This document shows, one piece after another, positions 44,819 to 54,162 of a stretch of 64,000 nucleotides of DNA; within the stretch, counting starts at the first letter, position 1, and each line of letters starts with the position of its first letter. The stretch comes from Nisaea denitrificans DSM 18348 (lineage in GTDB: Bacteria > Pseudomonadota > Alphaproteobacteria > Thalassobaculales > Thalassobaculaceae): NCBI RefSeq assembly GCF_000426505.1, contig NZ_KE384531.1, forward strand, positions 247,384-311,383, read 5' to 3'. Made by a program: the position numbers and the translations under genes. The notes beneath the pieces were generated by a model. That model searched no databases. It had not been told where the DNA came from and worked only from the letters and a program-made list of their open reading frames with translations.

Positions 44819-44856
44819 CGGCGGCTCCCGTTCCCCGGGGGCCGCCGTTTGCGTTT
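44819..44856 (+). terminator. Hairpin between tctC and tctB, attenuator-like
   Basis: CGGCGGCTCCCG (44819-44830) pairs with CGGGGGCCGCCG (44836-44847), 12 base pairs with one G-U, loop TTCCC. TTTGCGTTT follows. It would stabilise tctC mRNA or partly end transcription. Confidence 0.75.
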
Positions 44857-44883
44857 AACGATAAGGAATGTGGAGGAACGCCG

Positions 44884-45369
44884 GTGGCGCGCTTGAATCG
44901 CGATACGTTGATTGCTTTGCTGCTTCTGGTCTTTTGCGGTGTCATGATTTCCGCGAGCCTGGACATCGAAGAGACAAATTACGGGACAATGCAGTCGAGC
45001 GTCTGGCCCCAGGTCGTGCTCGGCGTGTTGACGGTCTTTTGTCTCGCAATGCTCGGGCAGAGTGTGCTCAAGCCATCCGTTGTCAAAACGGAGAACGGCG
45101 GCGGGAGCAGTGGTCTCGGTCGGTACCGTAACGCGATTACCGTCTATGTCCTGTTCTTCCTCTTCCTCGTGACCTTGCCCTATCTCGGCATGCTGCTTGG
45201 CGGCATCGGCTTCGTCTTTCTCGCTCTGACGCTTCTGGGTGAGCCGGAGCTGAAACGTGTGCCGCTTCATCTGGCCGTTGCCGTTGGAACGGTGGGGCTG
45301 ATGTGGTCCATCTTTACCTTCGGTCTCGGCGTTCTGCTGCCGGACGGCGAACTCTTGCAGCTGAATTAG
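44884..45369 (+). CDS. tctB: Tripartite tricarboxylate transporter small membrane subunit TctB
   Basis: A 161-residue protein with four predicted membrane helices (LIALLLLVFCGVMISASL; WPQVVLGVLTVFCLAML; YVLFFLFLVTLPYLGMLLGG; LHLAVAVGTVGLMWSIF), the TctB pattern. The start is GTG at 44884 with GGAGG seven bases before. It is followed 10 bases later by tctA, forming the inner-membrane complex of the carrier. Confidence 0.88.
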   Translation: MARLNRDTLIALLLLVFCGVMISASLDIEETNYGTMQSSVWPQVVLGVLTVFCLAMLGQSVLKPSVVKTENGGGSSGLGRYRNAITVYVLFFLFLVTLPYLGMLLGGIGFVFLALTLLGEPELKRVPLHLAVAVGTVGLMWSIFTFGLGVLLPDGELLQLN

Positions 45370-45379
45370 GACGAGCGCG

Positions 45380-47068
45380 ATGATCGAAACACTTATGTAT
45401 GCTTTCGCCGATGTCTTCGCGCCATGGAACCTGGCACTGATGACGATCGGCGTCACCGCGGGCCTGATTGCCGGCGCGATCCCGGGTTTCACCATTGCGA
45501 TGGCTGTCGTTCTGACCCTGCCTTTCACCTTCGGGCTGAGCCCGGTCGAAGGGCTGTCGACGATGATCGGTGTCTTTGTCGGCGGCCTGTCCGGTGGTTT
45601 GATGTCCGGCATGCTGACCGGTATTCCCGGCACACCATCCTCCATTGCCACGACTTTTGACGGATTCCCGATGGCGCGGAACGGGAAGCCCGGCCTCGCA
45701 CTTGGCCTCGGCGTCTGGTCTTCGTTCTTCGGCGGGATCTTCAGCGCCGTTCTGCTGGTGACCCTGGCGCCGCGTCTGGCCGTAATCGGCCTTGAGTTCG
45801 GTCCCTGGGACTATTTTTCTCTCGTGCTCTTTGCTCTGACCATCACCGCGAGCCTCTCCGGCGAGAATCTGGTCAAGGGCATGATCGCCGGTGCGCTGGG
45901 TCTTTTCATCGCGACGATAGGCGAGGACGAAGTGAATGGCGTGGCGCGTTTCAGCTTCGGCATCGATGATCTTGAATCCGGCTTCACCTTCCTGCCGGTT
46001 CTGATTGGCCTTTTTGCGTTCAGCCAGCTGTTGTCCGACTTGCAGGACCGGGTGAAGGCACGGCAGCCATTGATGGATGCGTCGGGCGCCGATGCCCGGA
46101 TCCGGATTGAGCATCTGAAGGCGATCAGGATGGTGTTCGCCCGCTGGACCAACCTGCTCCGGTCGTCCGTCATTGGCGTATTTACGGGAGTACTTCCCGC
46201 CGCCGGTGGCTCGATCTCCAATATTCTGGCCTATGACCAGGCTAAGAAGGCGTCGAAGACACCGGAGAAGTTCGGCACGGGTACTCCCGATGGCATTATC
46301 GCGCCTGAAAGCGCGAACAATGCGACGGCCGGCGGAGCCCTGATCACCATGATGGCGCTCGGCATTCCCGGTGACATCATCACCGCCGTGATGCTCGGAG
46401 CCCTGCTGATCCATAATGTTCAGCCAAGCCCGACTTTCATCTCCGACAATCCGGATCTGGCCTACGCGATCTTTGTCGCGTTCTTCCTGGCCCACTTCAT
46501 CATGATCGCCATGCAGTCGGTGACTCTGCGGCTGTTTGTGATGGTGACGCGAATTCCGATGTATCTACTGGCCTCCGTGATCCTGGCCTATTGTGCTATT
46601 GGCGTCTTTGCCCTGAACAACATTACCTACGATATCTGGGTGCTGTTCTTCTTCGGGATCATCGGCTACGTGATGCGGCAGCTCGGCTTCCCGCTGGCAC
46701 CGATTATTCTCGGTGTGGTTCTGGGGCATGTCGCCGAGCTCAACCTGTCACGCTCGCTGGCGATCGACAGCGATCTGATGCTGTTCTTGACCCGGCCGTG
46801 GTCGCTGTTTTTCCTGCTTGTGTCAGTCTTCTCCATCGGCTTCCCCTGGTACCAGAAAGCACGGACAACCAAAGCTTGGACCCTAGCCTACATCCCGGTC
46901 CTGCTCGCTGCGGTTTCGGTTCCGCTCTTCATGATGGAGGGCTTTGTGCGGCCGATTATCGGAGTAGCGTTGCTGGCACTTTCCGCCTATCTTCTGTGGC
47001 GAAGTGCAGCGTCCGGATGGAAAGTGGCACCCACGGGTGATCATGAAGTCCATCTTGAGGAGACCTGA
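45380..47068 (+). CDS. tctA: Tripartite tricarboxylate transporter large membrane subunit TctA
   Basis: A 562-residue inner-membrane permease with about twelve helices. Family signatures are AGLIAGAIPGFTIAMAVVL with the P-G-x-G core, GVFVGGLSGGLMSGMLTGIPG and its second copy GGALITMMALGIPGDIITAVMLG, each containing the TGIPG/LGIPG loops. It drives secondary, cation-coupled import with TctB and the TctC binding protein. The C-terminal part (YQKARTTKAWTLAYIP and a last helix) is slightly longer than in many members. A strong hairpin lies between it and dgcN. Confidence 0.92.
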   Translation: MIETLMYAFADVFAPWNLALMTIGVTAGLIAGAIPGFTIAMAVVLTLPFTFGLSPVEGLSTMIGVFVGGLSGGLMSGMLTGIPGTPSSIATTFDGFPMARNGKPGLALGLGVWSSFFGGIFSAVLLVTLAPRLAVIGLEFGPWDYFSLVLFALTITASLSGENLVKGMIAGALGLFIATIGEDEVNGVARFSFGIDDLESGFTFLPVLIGLFAFSQLLSDLQDRVKARQPLMDASGADARIRIEHLKAIRMVFARWTNLLRSSVIGVFTGVLPAAGGSISNILAYDQAKKASKTPEKFGTGTPDGIIAPESANNATAGGALITMMALGIPGDIITAVMLGALLIHNVQPSPTFISDNPDLAYAIFVAFFLAHFIMIAMQSVTLRLFVMVTRIPMYLLASVILAYCAIGVFALNNITYDIWVLFFFGIIGYVMRQLGFPLAPIILGVVLGHVAELNLSRSLAIDSDLMLFLTRPWSLFFLLVSVFSIGFPWYQKARTTKAWTLAYIPVLLAAVSVPLFMMEGFVRPIIGVALLALSAYLLWRSAASGWKVAPTGDHEVHLEET

Positions 47069-47118
47069 CCAAGGCACGCCACCTCCGCCATGGAGACGGC
47101 CCTGGGTCGATAAAGTTC

Positions 47119-47159
47119 CCCCGGACGCGGGCACAGATGAATTCGTGCCCCGTCCGGGG
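47119..47159 (+). promoter_or_regulatory. Intercistronic stem-loop between tctA and dgcN
   Basis: CCCCGGACG (47119-47127) pairs with CGTCCGGGG (47151-47159) and GGGCAC (47129-47134) with GTGCCC (47145-47150), with one bulged C and a ten-base loop. No T-run follows, so processing, stability or an internal control is more likely than termination. Confidence 0.6.
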
Positions 47160-47193
47160 CAATGCGCAACCACATTTTTGCCAAGGTGACGTC

Positions 47194-48195
47194 GTGGAAA
47201 TCCGCAATCCCTATCTTATGTTTCTGGGCGATGCGCCCGATCAGCTCGCAGCCAAGACCGCCAATGGCGTCAAGGTCTGGCGCGAGGACTGGTGCGTCGG
47301 CCAGTTCCGTCTGCCGGGTTGTAAGGCAGATCTGAAGCTTCCCGACATGACCATCGAGGAAGCCGCCGAGGCCGGCGTGAAGACCGTGATCCTCGGTGTC
47401 GCCAACCGCGGTGGGTTTATGCCGGATACCTGGTTGGTCGAATTGGAAAAAGCGCTCGATCTCGGTATGGAGATCGCCAGCGGACTGCACACCCGCATCA
47501 GCACTATTCCGTCACTGGCGGCAAAGGCGAAGGAAAAGGGCCTCGGCCTTTATGACGTGCGCCATCCGACCGGCAATTTCTCGGTCGCGAACGGCAAGAA
47601 GCGCACCGGCAAGCGTCTGCTTCCGGTCGGCACGGACTGCTCCGTCGGCAAGATGTTCACCGCGCTCGCCATCGAGCGGGAACTGCACAACCGCGATGTG
47701 AAGGCGACCTTCCGCGCGACTGGCCAGACCGGGATCTTCATCGCCGGCTCCGGTGTCTCGGTCGATGCGGTCGTCGCCGACTTTATTTCCGGTGCGGTCG
47801 AAGAGCTGGCACCGGCCAACGATGCGGATCACTGGGATCTGGTCGAAGGTCAGGGCTCTCTGTTCCACGCTTCCTATGCAGGCGTCACCATGGGACTGAT
47901 CCACGGCGCCCAGCCGGATGCGCTCGTGCTCTGCCACGAAGCCAACCGTCCGCACATGCGCGGTCTGCCGGAATACTCGGTTCCGAGCCTGACCGAGTGC
48001 ATTCCGTACTATCTGCAGGCTGCCCGCCTGACGAACCCGGACGCCCAGTTCGTTGGCGTTTGCGTGAATACCTCCAGTCTGGACGACAAGGCTGCCGAGG
48101 AATTCCTGAAGAAGGCCAGCGACGAAACGGGCCTGCCTGCTGTGGATCCGATCCGCAACGGTGTTGGTGCCATCGTCGATAACATGCCGCTCTAG
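47194..48195 (+). CDS. dgcN: DgcN: D-glutamate N-acetyltransferase-type (DUF1611) protein
   Basis: A 333-residue member of the DUF1611 family, whose characterised marine representative DgcN acetylates D-glutamate. Visible are the N-terminal Rossmann-like domain (MFLGDAPDQLAAKTANGVK) and a P-loop-type motif LLPVGTDCSVGKMFTALAI in the second domain. HEANRPHMRGLPEYSVPSL and QFVGVCVNTSS follow. The GTG at 47194 with AAGGTGA before it is chosen; an upstream ATG lies in the preceding hairpin. It is immediately followed by DgcA, the pairing described for the D-glutamate pathway. Confidence 0.8.
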   Translation: MEIRNPYLMFLGDAPDQLAAKTANGVKVWREDWCVGQFRLPGCKADLKLPDMTIEEAAEAGVKTVILGVANRGGFMPDTWLVELEKALDLGMEIASGLHTRISTIPSLAAKAKEKGLGLYDVRHPTGNFSVANGKKRTGKRLLPVGTDCSVGKMFTALAIERELHNRDVKATFRATGQTGIFIAGSGVSVDAVVADFISGAVEELAPANDADHWDLVEGQGSLFHASYAGVTMGLIHGAQPDALVLCHEANRPHMRGLPEYSVPSLTECIPYYLQAARLTNPDAQFVGVCVNTSSLDDKAAEEFLKKASDETGLPAVDPIRNGVGAIVDNMPL

Positions 48196-48222
48196 GCCTA
48201 TCTGAACTCAGAGGAGCAATCG

Positions 48223-49209
48223 ATGTACAGGTCGGTTACCGTCCGTCGCGAAAGCTGGCCGCTGCAGGGTGTTTTCCGGATATCCCGGGGCGCCCGGACA
48301 GAGTCGGAAGTCATTGTGGTGGAAATTGCCGGCGACGATGTCGCCGGCATGGGAGAATGCTTTCCCTACAAGCGCTATGGCGAGACTCTGGATAGCGTAG
48401 CGGCCCAGATCGAGTCCGTGGCGGGAGAGCTTGCCAACGGTATGGACCGTGCCGGCCTGGCGGCGGCGCTCGCGCCGGGTGCAGCCCGCAATGCCATCGA
48501 TTGCGCTCTTTGGGATCTTGAGGCGAAACAGACCGGCAAGCGGGTCTGGGAGCTTGCCGGTCTGCCCGAACCGAAGCCGGTCACGACCGTCTTCACACTT
48601 GGCGTTGACGATCCGGAAGTGATGGGCGCGAAAGCGGCCGAAAACGCGGCACGCCCGGTTTTGAAGCTGAAGATGACCGGCGACGAGAAAGATCTGGAGC
48701 GGGTTACCCTGATCCACAAGAACGCCCCAAACGCGAAGCTCGTGGTCGATGCCAATGAAGGCTGGACCGTGGCGCAGTATCAGGAACACGCGCCGAAATT
48801 CGCCGAACTCGGTGTGGTCATGATCGAGCAGCCACTGCCTGCAGCTGACGATGAAGGTCTCAAGGGGCTGGATCGCGTCGTACCGGTCTGCGCCGACGAG
48901 AGCTGTCACGACAGTAAGACCCTCGATGCGCTGGTCGGCAAATACGACATGATCAACATCAAGCTGGACAAGACCGGTGGTCTGACCGAAGCGCTGGTGT
49001 TGCGCGACAAGGCGCTCGAAATGGGCTTCGAGGTCATGGTCGGCTGCATGGTCGGCACCTCGCTCGCCATGGCGCCGGGCGTGCTCGTGGCGCAGGGATG
49101 CGCCGTGGTCGATCTCGACGGGCCGCTGCTGCTGGCGAAAGACCGGGAGCCGGGACTGACCTATCAGGGAAGCATCATTCAGCCTCCCGAATTCGGGACC
49201 TGGGGCTAG
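48223..49209 (+). CDS. dgcA: DgcA: N-acetyl-D-glutamate racemase / dipeptide epimerase-family enolase-superfamily enzyme
   Basis: A 328-residue enolase-superfamily enzyme of the dipeptide-epimerase subgroup. Catalytic residues are Lys148/Lys150 in LKLKM, metal ligands Asp176 (VVDANEG), Glu202 (MIEQPLP) and Asp225 (CADES), and Lys247 in INIKLDKTGG. With DgcN next door it probably racemises N-acetyl-D-glutamate to the L-form, after which deacetylation would yield L-glutamate. A true L-Ala-D/L-Glu epimerase is the alternative. GAGGAG precedes the ATG at 48223. Confidence 0.82.
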   Translation: MYRSVTVRRESWPLQGVFRISRGARTESEVIVVEIAGDDVAGMGECFPYKRYGETLDSVAAQIESVAGELANGMDRAGLAAALAPGAARNAIDCALWDLEAKQTGKRVWELAGLPEPKPVTTVFTLGVDDPEVMGAKAAENAARPVLKLKMTGDEKDLERVTLIHKNAPNAKLVVDANEGWTVAQYQEHAPKFAELGVVMIEQPLPAADDEGLKGLDRVVPVCADESCHDSKTLDALVGKYDMINIKLDKTGGLTEALVLRDKALEMGFEVMVGCMVGTSLAMAPGVLVAQGCAVVDLDGPLLLAKDREPGLTYQGSIIQPPEFGTWG

Positions 49210-49216
49210 CCTTCCG

Positions 49217-50062
49217 ATGGGCGATCTGCCGGACGTCACGTCCCACTACAGCTCGGACGGGCTGGCGGATCGGCTGATCGCAATCCTTGAAGCATCCGGC
49301 ATCGACCGGGACAGCATCACCGAAGCGGACCTGCATTCCGTCGATCAGATGCACTTGCGTGGCCGGACGGCGGCGACGGAGTTTCTGGACAGCCTCGACA
49401 TCAAGGCCGGAGACAAGGTGCTGGATGTCGGCTGCGGTCTGGGCGGACCGGCACGCATGGCCGCGACCCGCTATGGCGCGGATGTCACCGGCATAGATCT
49501 GACAGAGGCGTTCTGCGACGGCGCGCGGCAGCTCAATGCTCTGGTCGGGCTGGAAAATATCCGGATCGAGCAGGGCGACGCGCTTGCCATGCCGTTCCCC
49601 GACAACAGTTTTGACGTGATCTTCACCCTGCATGTAGCGATGAACATCGCTGACAAGATGGAGCTTTATCGAGAGATCGCCCGGGTCCTGAAACCGGGCG
49701 GCCGGTTCGGCCTTTATGACGTTGTTGCCGGATCGGGAGAGCCGATCCATATGCCCGTTCCCTGGGCGACCCTGCCGGAACACAGTCATCTGGTTTCGGC
49801 AGAAGAGATTGAAGCGCTGGCGAATGCCGCCGGGCTAGAAACTGAACGATCCGAGGATCAGTCAGCCCTGGTCGAGACCTATCTCGACGATCAGCGCGTG
49901 GCACGTCAGCTACGCGCGGAAAAGGGAGAACCGGAACCGCCGACGGGCGCGCCGGTCATCATGGGCGAGTCCTTCGTCCGGAAGCAGAAACACATCTATC
50001 GCAATTTGAAGGAGGGCCGGATTGCCGTCCGGCTTGCTATCTTCAAACTGAAAGAAGACTGA
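49217..50062 (+). CDS. SAM-dependent methyltransferase (dimethylglycine/sarcosine-methyltransferase-like)
   Basis: A 281-residue class I methyltransferase. SAM-binding motif I is VLDVGCGLGGPARMAATRYG, motif II GIDLTEAFCDGARQLN, and the post-I block is ALAMPFPDNSFDVIFTLHVAMNI with LKPGGRFGLYDVV. The YSSDGLADRL start and VDQMHLRGRTAATEF are typical of glycine-betaine-type methyltransferases. It begins seven bases after dgcA, so it is in the same transcript. No cofactor-independent clue to its acceptor is visible. Confidence 0.82.
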   Translation: MGDLPDVTSHYSSDGLADRLIAILEASGIDRDSITEADLHSVDQMHLRGRTAATEFLDSLDIKAGDKVLDVGCGLGGPARMAATRYGADVTGIDLTEAFCDGARQLNALVGLENIRIEQGDALAMPFPDNSFDVIFTLHVAMNIADKMELYREIARVLKPGGRFGLYDVVAGSGEPIHMPVPWATLPEHSHLVSAEEIEALANAAGLETERSEDQSALVETYLDDQRVARQLRAEKGEPEPPTGAPVIMGESFVRKQKHIYRNLKEGRIAVRLAIFKLKED

Positions 50063-50106
50063 AAACCAGATTGCGGCCGCTGCCAAGAGCCGCAACGGGA
50101 GGAAAT

Positions 50107-51270
50107 ATGAGTACGGACAGCGATGTTATCGCCGAGATCAGGCGTGCCGTTCAGGCATTGTGCGCGGATTTTCCGGGTGAGTACTGGCGGGAAAAAGACC
50201 GGGAGCGCGCCTACCCGACGGAATTCGTCCAGGCATTGACCGAGTCCGGGTATCTCGCGGTTCTGATCCCGGAAGAATATGGCGGCAGCGGTCTTTCGAT
50301 CAGTGCCGCCGCCGCGATCCTCGAGGAAATTCATAAATCCGGCTGCAACGGCGGCGCCTGTCACGCCCAGATGTACATCATGGGCAGCCTGCTTCGGCAC
50401 GGCAGCGAGGCGCAGAAGCGGCAGTACCTGCCGAAGATCGCCAGCGGTGAGTTGCGCCTGCAGGCTTTTGGCGTGACAGAGCCGACCAGCGGCACCGATA
50501 CGCTTTCCCTTGCCACCACCGCGGTGAAGAAGGGAAACGACAAATATGTTGTGAACGGACAGAAGGTCTGGACCTCGCGCGCCGAGCACTCTGATCTCAT
50601 GTTGCTGCTCGCCCGGACCACGCCGAAGGAAGAGGTAAAGAAGCGCACGGACGGCCTGTCCGTCTTCATCGTCGATATGCGCGAGGCGAAAGGTAACGGG
50701 CTCGAGATCCGCCCGATCCGCGCGATGGTCAACCATGCGACGACGGAAGTCTTCTTCGACAATCTGGAAATCCCCGCGGAGAACCTGATCGGCGAGGAAG
50801 GCAAAGGTTTCCGCTATATCCTCGACGGCATGAACGCGGAACGTATCCTGATTTCGCACGAGAGCATCGGTGACGCTCGCTGGTGCATCGAAAAGGCGAC
50901 CAACTACGCGAATGAGCGGAAAGTCTTCGGTCGGCCGATCGGACAGAATCAGGCAGTTCAGTTTCCCATCGCGAAAGCCTTTGCGGCAACCGAAGCGGCC
51001 GCCCTGATGGCGGAGAAGGCTGCGAAGCTGTTCGAGGCGGGTGAGCCCTGCGGGGCCGAGTCCAACATGGCCAAGCTGCTGACGGCGGAAGCGGCATGGG
51101 ATGCGGTGGATACCTGCATGCAGACCCATGGCGGCTTTGGTTTCGCCGAGGAATATGACGTCGAGCGTAAATTCCGGGAGATCCGGCTGTACCGCACGGC
51201 GCCGATCTCCACCAACATGATCCTGTCCTTCATCGCCGAGCATGTGCTCGGCCTGCCGCGCTCCTACTGA
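50107..51270 (+). CDS. Acyl-CoA dehydrogenase
   Basis: A 387-residue FAD enzyme that introduces a 2,3-double bond into an acyl-CoA. It has the full three-domain pattern: N-terminal helical domain, central beta domain with FGVTEPTSGTDTLS and YVVNGQKVWTSRAEHSD, and the C-terminal helical domain (RILISHESIGDARWCIEKATNYANERKVFG, then QTHGGFGFAEEYDVERKFREIRLY). The ATG at 50107 is preceded by GGGAGG. It is followed by a CoA-transferase and preceded by the methyltransferase, a likely acid activation and oxidation set. Confidence 0.9.
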   Translation: MSTDSDVIAEIRRAVQALCADFPGEYWREKDRERAYPTEFVQALTESGYLAVLIPEEYGGSGLSISAAAAILEEIHKSGCNGGACHAQMYIMGSLLRHGSEAQKRQYLPKIASGELRLQAFGVTEPTSGTDTLSLATTAVKKGNDKYVVNGQKVWTSRAEHSDLMLLLARTTPKEEVKKRTDGLSVFIVDMREAKGNGLEIRPIRAMVNHATTEVFFDNLEIPAENLIGEEGKGFRYILDGMNAERILISHESIGDARWCIEKATNYANERKVFGRPIGQNQAVQFPIAKAFAATEAAALMAEKAAKLFEAGEPCGAESNMAKLLTAEAAWDAVDTCMQTHGGFGFAEEYDVERKFREIRLYRTAPISTNMILSFIAEHVLGLPRSY

Positions 51271-51284
51271 GCGGGGAAGATGTC

Positions 51285-52409
51285 ATGACAAAGCCACTCG
51301 ACGGCATGCTGGTGCTTTCCATCGATCAGGCGGTGGCGGCACCCTATTGCGCCTCCCGCCTTGCCGATGCCGGCGCCCGCGTGATCAAGATCGAACGCGC
51401 TGAAGGAGATTTCGCGCGCGGCTACGACCACGAGATAAAGGGCGAGAGCGCCTTTTTCATGTGGCTGAACCGGGGCAAGGAAAGCCTGGTTGCGGATCTG
51501 AAGAACCCGGAGGATCTGGCCCTGCTGCACAGGATCATGGGAAAGGCGGATGTCTTCCTGCAGAACCTGGCGCCAGGCGCGACGGACAGGCTCGGGCTTG
51601 GCTCCGACGACCTCCGCAAACGCTACCCGCGGCTGACTACGGTTGATATCAGCGGATACGGGGACGAGGGGCCTTATGCGGAGATGAAGGCCTACGACTT
51701 TCTGGTCCAGGCGGAGAGTGGCCTGATCTCGGTCACCGGCTCGAAAGAGGCAATGGGACGGGTCGGTGTCTCGATCTGCGATATCGCCTGCGGCATGTTT
51801 GCCCGCACGGCCGTGCTGGAGGCTCTGCTGCTGCGTGCGCGGACCGGCGAGGGCAGCCAGATCAAGCTATCCCTGTTCGGCGGTATGACCGAGTGGATGT
51901 CGCCCTGGCTGCTGCATCAGGCCTATGGCGTGCTGAAGGAACAGCGCATCGGTCTCAGTCATCCGGCCATAGCGCCTTACGGGGCCTATGTCTGTGCCGG
52001 CGGGGATATGATCCTGATCGCCGTGCAGAATGATAGGGAATGGCGCCGCTTTTGCGCCTCTGTGCTCGGGAGTGAAGAGATCGCGGATGATGAGCGGTTC
52101 CGCACGAATACCGACCGGGTAGCCAATCGCGGGGCGATGAACGATGCAATCAACGGAGTCTTCGGCCCGCTGAACCGTGATCGGGTAAAGGAAAAACTCA
52201 AGGCGGCGGGGATTGCCTTCGGCGCCATCAACAGCGTCGCTGATGTGCTGGAGCATCCTGCCTTGCGGCGGGTGCCGCTCGAGACACCCGTCGGCACTAT
52301 CGAAACGGTGGCGCCGCCTGCGCAGTTCGTTGGTGCGGATACGTTCTTTGGGCCCGTGCCGTCACTCGGTCAGCACAGCGATGCGATCCGGGCTGAATTC
52401 GCCACCTGA
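51285..52409 (+). CDS. CaiB/BaiF family (family III) CoA-transferase
   Basis: A 374-residue CoA-transferase that moves CoA between carboxylic acids without a free ATP step. Family features are GMLVLSIDQAVAAPYCASRLADAGARVIKIE, the catalytic Asp in KAYDFLVQAESGLISVTG, and GEGSQIKLSLFGGMTEWM with the C-terminal SVADVLEHPALRRV. It begins 14 bases after the dehydrogenase, so a shared acyl-CoA substrate is likely. It ends in a convergent intergenic hairpin facing the TRAP genes. Confidence 0.9.
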   Translation: MTKPLDGMLVLSIDQAVAAPYCASRLADAGARVIKIERAEGDFARGYDHEIKGESAFFMWLNRGKESLVADLKNPEDLALLHRIMGKADVFLQNLAPGATDRLGLGSDDLRKRYPRLTTVDISGYGDEGPYAEMKAYDFLVQAESGLISVTGSKEAMGRVGVSICDIACGMFARTAVLEALLLRARTGEGSQIKLSLFGGMTEWMSPWLLHQAYGVLKEQRIGLSHPAIAPYGAYVCAGGDMILIAVQNDREWRRFCASVLGSEEIADDERFRTNTDRVANRGAMNDAINGVFGPLNRDRVKEKLKAAGIAFGAINSVADVLEHPALRRVPLETPVGTIETVAPPAQFVGADTFFGPVPSLGQHSDAIRAEFAT

Positions 52410-52454
52410 AGGCGGGGTTCTTGGGCTGAAAGCGCTGTGAATTGACGTCGATAC

Positions 52455-52484
52455 AAAAACGCCCGGCTTGTGCCGGGCGTTTTC
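52455..52484. terminator. Bidirectional Rho-independent terminator
   Basis: AAAACGCCCGGC (52456-52467) and GCCGGGCGTTTT (52472-52483) are complementary around TTGT, with A and T runs on both sides. It separates the convergent CoA-transferase and dctM genes. Confidence 0.9.
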
Positions 52485-52506
52485 TTGTTTCGATGTATGC
52501 CTGGCT

Positions 52507-54111
52507 CTAGTCCAGCAACACGCTGGGTAGCCAGAGCGTGATTTCCGGCCAGATAACCACAATCGCGAGACCGATCAGCTGCAGGATGACGAAGGGGATA
52601 ATGCCCTTATAGATCTCCTGCATCGAGACCATCTCCTTGGCGACGCCCTTCATATAGAAGAGTGCGAAGCCGAAGGGGGGTGTCAGGAACGATGTCTGCA
52701 GGTTGATGGCCACGATGATCGCAAACCAGTAGATCACCTGCTGTTGCACAAATTCGAGCTGTGCGTTGTTGGTCGGCACCTCGAGACCGAGATGGGGCGC
52801 GAAGGCAGGAGCCATTGTCTGGATGACCGGCGCAAAGACGGGGAGGATGATCAGGGTGATCTCCAGCCAGTCAAAGAAGAAGCCGAGAATAAAGACGACG
52901 AACATCAGCATGAACAGTAGAGGCCAGGGCCCGAGCTGAAGCCACTCGATGAACTCGATGATCAGGTCTTCGCCATAGACGTTCCGGAAGATCGTCGAGA
53001 AGGCCGTGGCTCCGACGAAGATCAGGAAGATCATCGAGGTGGTCAGGCCGGTCCGGTGAACGACATCCCGTAGCACGTCCCGGGTCAGTGTCCCGTTCGA
53101 GACGGCCAGAATCAATGAGCCGAATGCACCGACGCCCGCGGCTTCGGTCGGGGTTGCCCAGCCGGCAAAGATGGAGCCGAGCACCAGCGTGATCAGGAAA
53201 ATCGGCGGCACGAAGCCTTTCAGGACACCGCCCAGATAACTGTCGCCTTCCATCCGGCCGATGATCATCGAGATACCGAAGACCATCAGAAATCCGATCA
53301 GGCCCCAGTTGAAGATATCCGCGAGATGGCTCTGCTCCATGAAGTAGCAGAAGCCGATTGCGATCACACTGAAGCCAAAGAACTTGGCGATATTCGCCTT
53401 GTTGCTTGGCTCCATCTGGATCGCGTCGTCGGCGATTGCCGGTGCCTTTTCAGGCGAGATGATGCCCATGGTCACGATGTAGGCGACATAAAGACCGGAG
53501 AGCACAAGGCCGGGGAAGATCGCGCCGATGAAGAGGTTGCCGACCGAGACCGCGAGCAGGCTGCCCATCAGAACCAGCATGATCGACGGCGGAATGAGAA
53601 TGCCGAGTGTGGCACTGGCCGCGAGCGTACCGGTGGCGAGCGATCGGTCATATTTCTGCGAGATCATCGTCGGCAGCGCCATCAGCGTCATCATGACAAC
53701 CGAGGCGCCGATGATGCCTGTGGTTGCGGCCATGATGGTGCCCATGACCGTCACCGCGAGCGCGAGCGCTCCCGGGACCCGCCGGAACAGCACCTGCAGA
53801 ATGTGCAGCAGATCCTCGGCCACCCTCGACCGTTCCAGCATGGTGCCCATGAAGACGAAACAGGGTATCGCGACCAGGATCGGGTTCTGGATCGCGCCCG
53901 ATGCGCCGTCGCCGCCCCAGATCCGTTGAATGACCTGGAAAAAGACCGCGAAATCGAGCACATCAAGCCAGATTCCCAGTGCGCCGAACCCGACGGCAAC
54001 CCCGCCAAGCGCGAACGCGACGGGAAGCCCTGTGAACAGCATCAGCGCCAGGGCGAGAAACATGTACGCCCCTATGAATTCGTACATGTGGTCGTATAGA
54101 GCTTCAAACAT
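52507..54111 (-). CDS. dctM: TRAP transporter large permease DctM-type
   Basis: A 534-residue membrane protein with about a dozen helices of the DctM family. Typical stretches are MFLALALMLFTGLPVAFALGGVAVGFG, IPPSIMLVLMGSLLAVSVGNLFIGA, FAGWATPTEAAGVGAFGSLILA and TSFLTPPFGFALFYMKGVA. It forms the carrier with DctQ upstream. It belongs to a minus-strand operon of binding protein, small subunit, large subunit order and overlaps none. Confidence 0.92.
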   Translation of the reverse strand: MFEALYDHMYEFIGAYMFLALALMLFTGLPVAFALGGVAVGFGALGIWLDVLDFAVFFQVIQRIWGGDGASGAIQNPILVAIPCFVFMGTMLERSRVAEDLLHILQVLFRRVPGALALAVTVMGTIMAATTGIIGASVVMMTLMALPTMISQKYDRSLATGTLAASATLGILIPPSIMLVLMGSLLAVSVGNLFIGAIFPGLVLSGLYVAYIVTMGIISPEKAPAIADDAIQMEPSNKANIAKFFGFSVIAIGFCYFMEQSHLADIFNWGLIGFLMVFGISMIIGRMEGDSYLGGVLKGFVPPIFLITLVLGSIFAGWATPTEAAGVGAFGSLILAVSNGTLTRDVLRDVVHRTGLTTSMIFLIFVGATAFSTIFRNVYGEDLIIEFIEWLQLGPWPLLFMLMFVVFILGFFFDWLEITLIILPVFAPVIQTMAPAFAPHLGLEVPTNNAQLEFVQQQVIYWFAIIVAINLQTSFLTPPFGFALFYMKGVAKEMVSMQEIYKGIIPFVILQLIGLAIVVIWPEITLWLPSVLLD

Positions 54112-54162
54112 CGGTTACCGCGTTGCCCCCCAGGAGATTGCCGGTTTTTCGTTGTTCATTTT

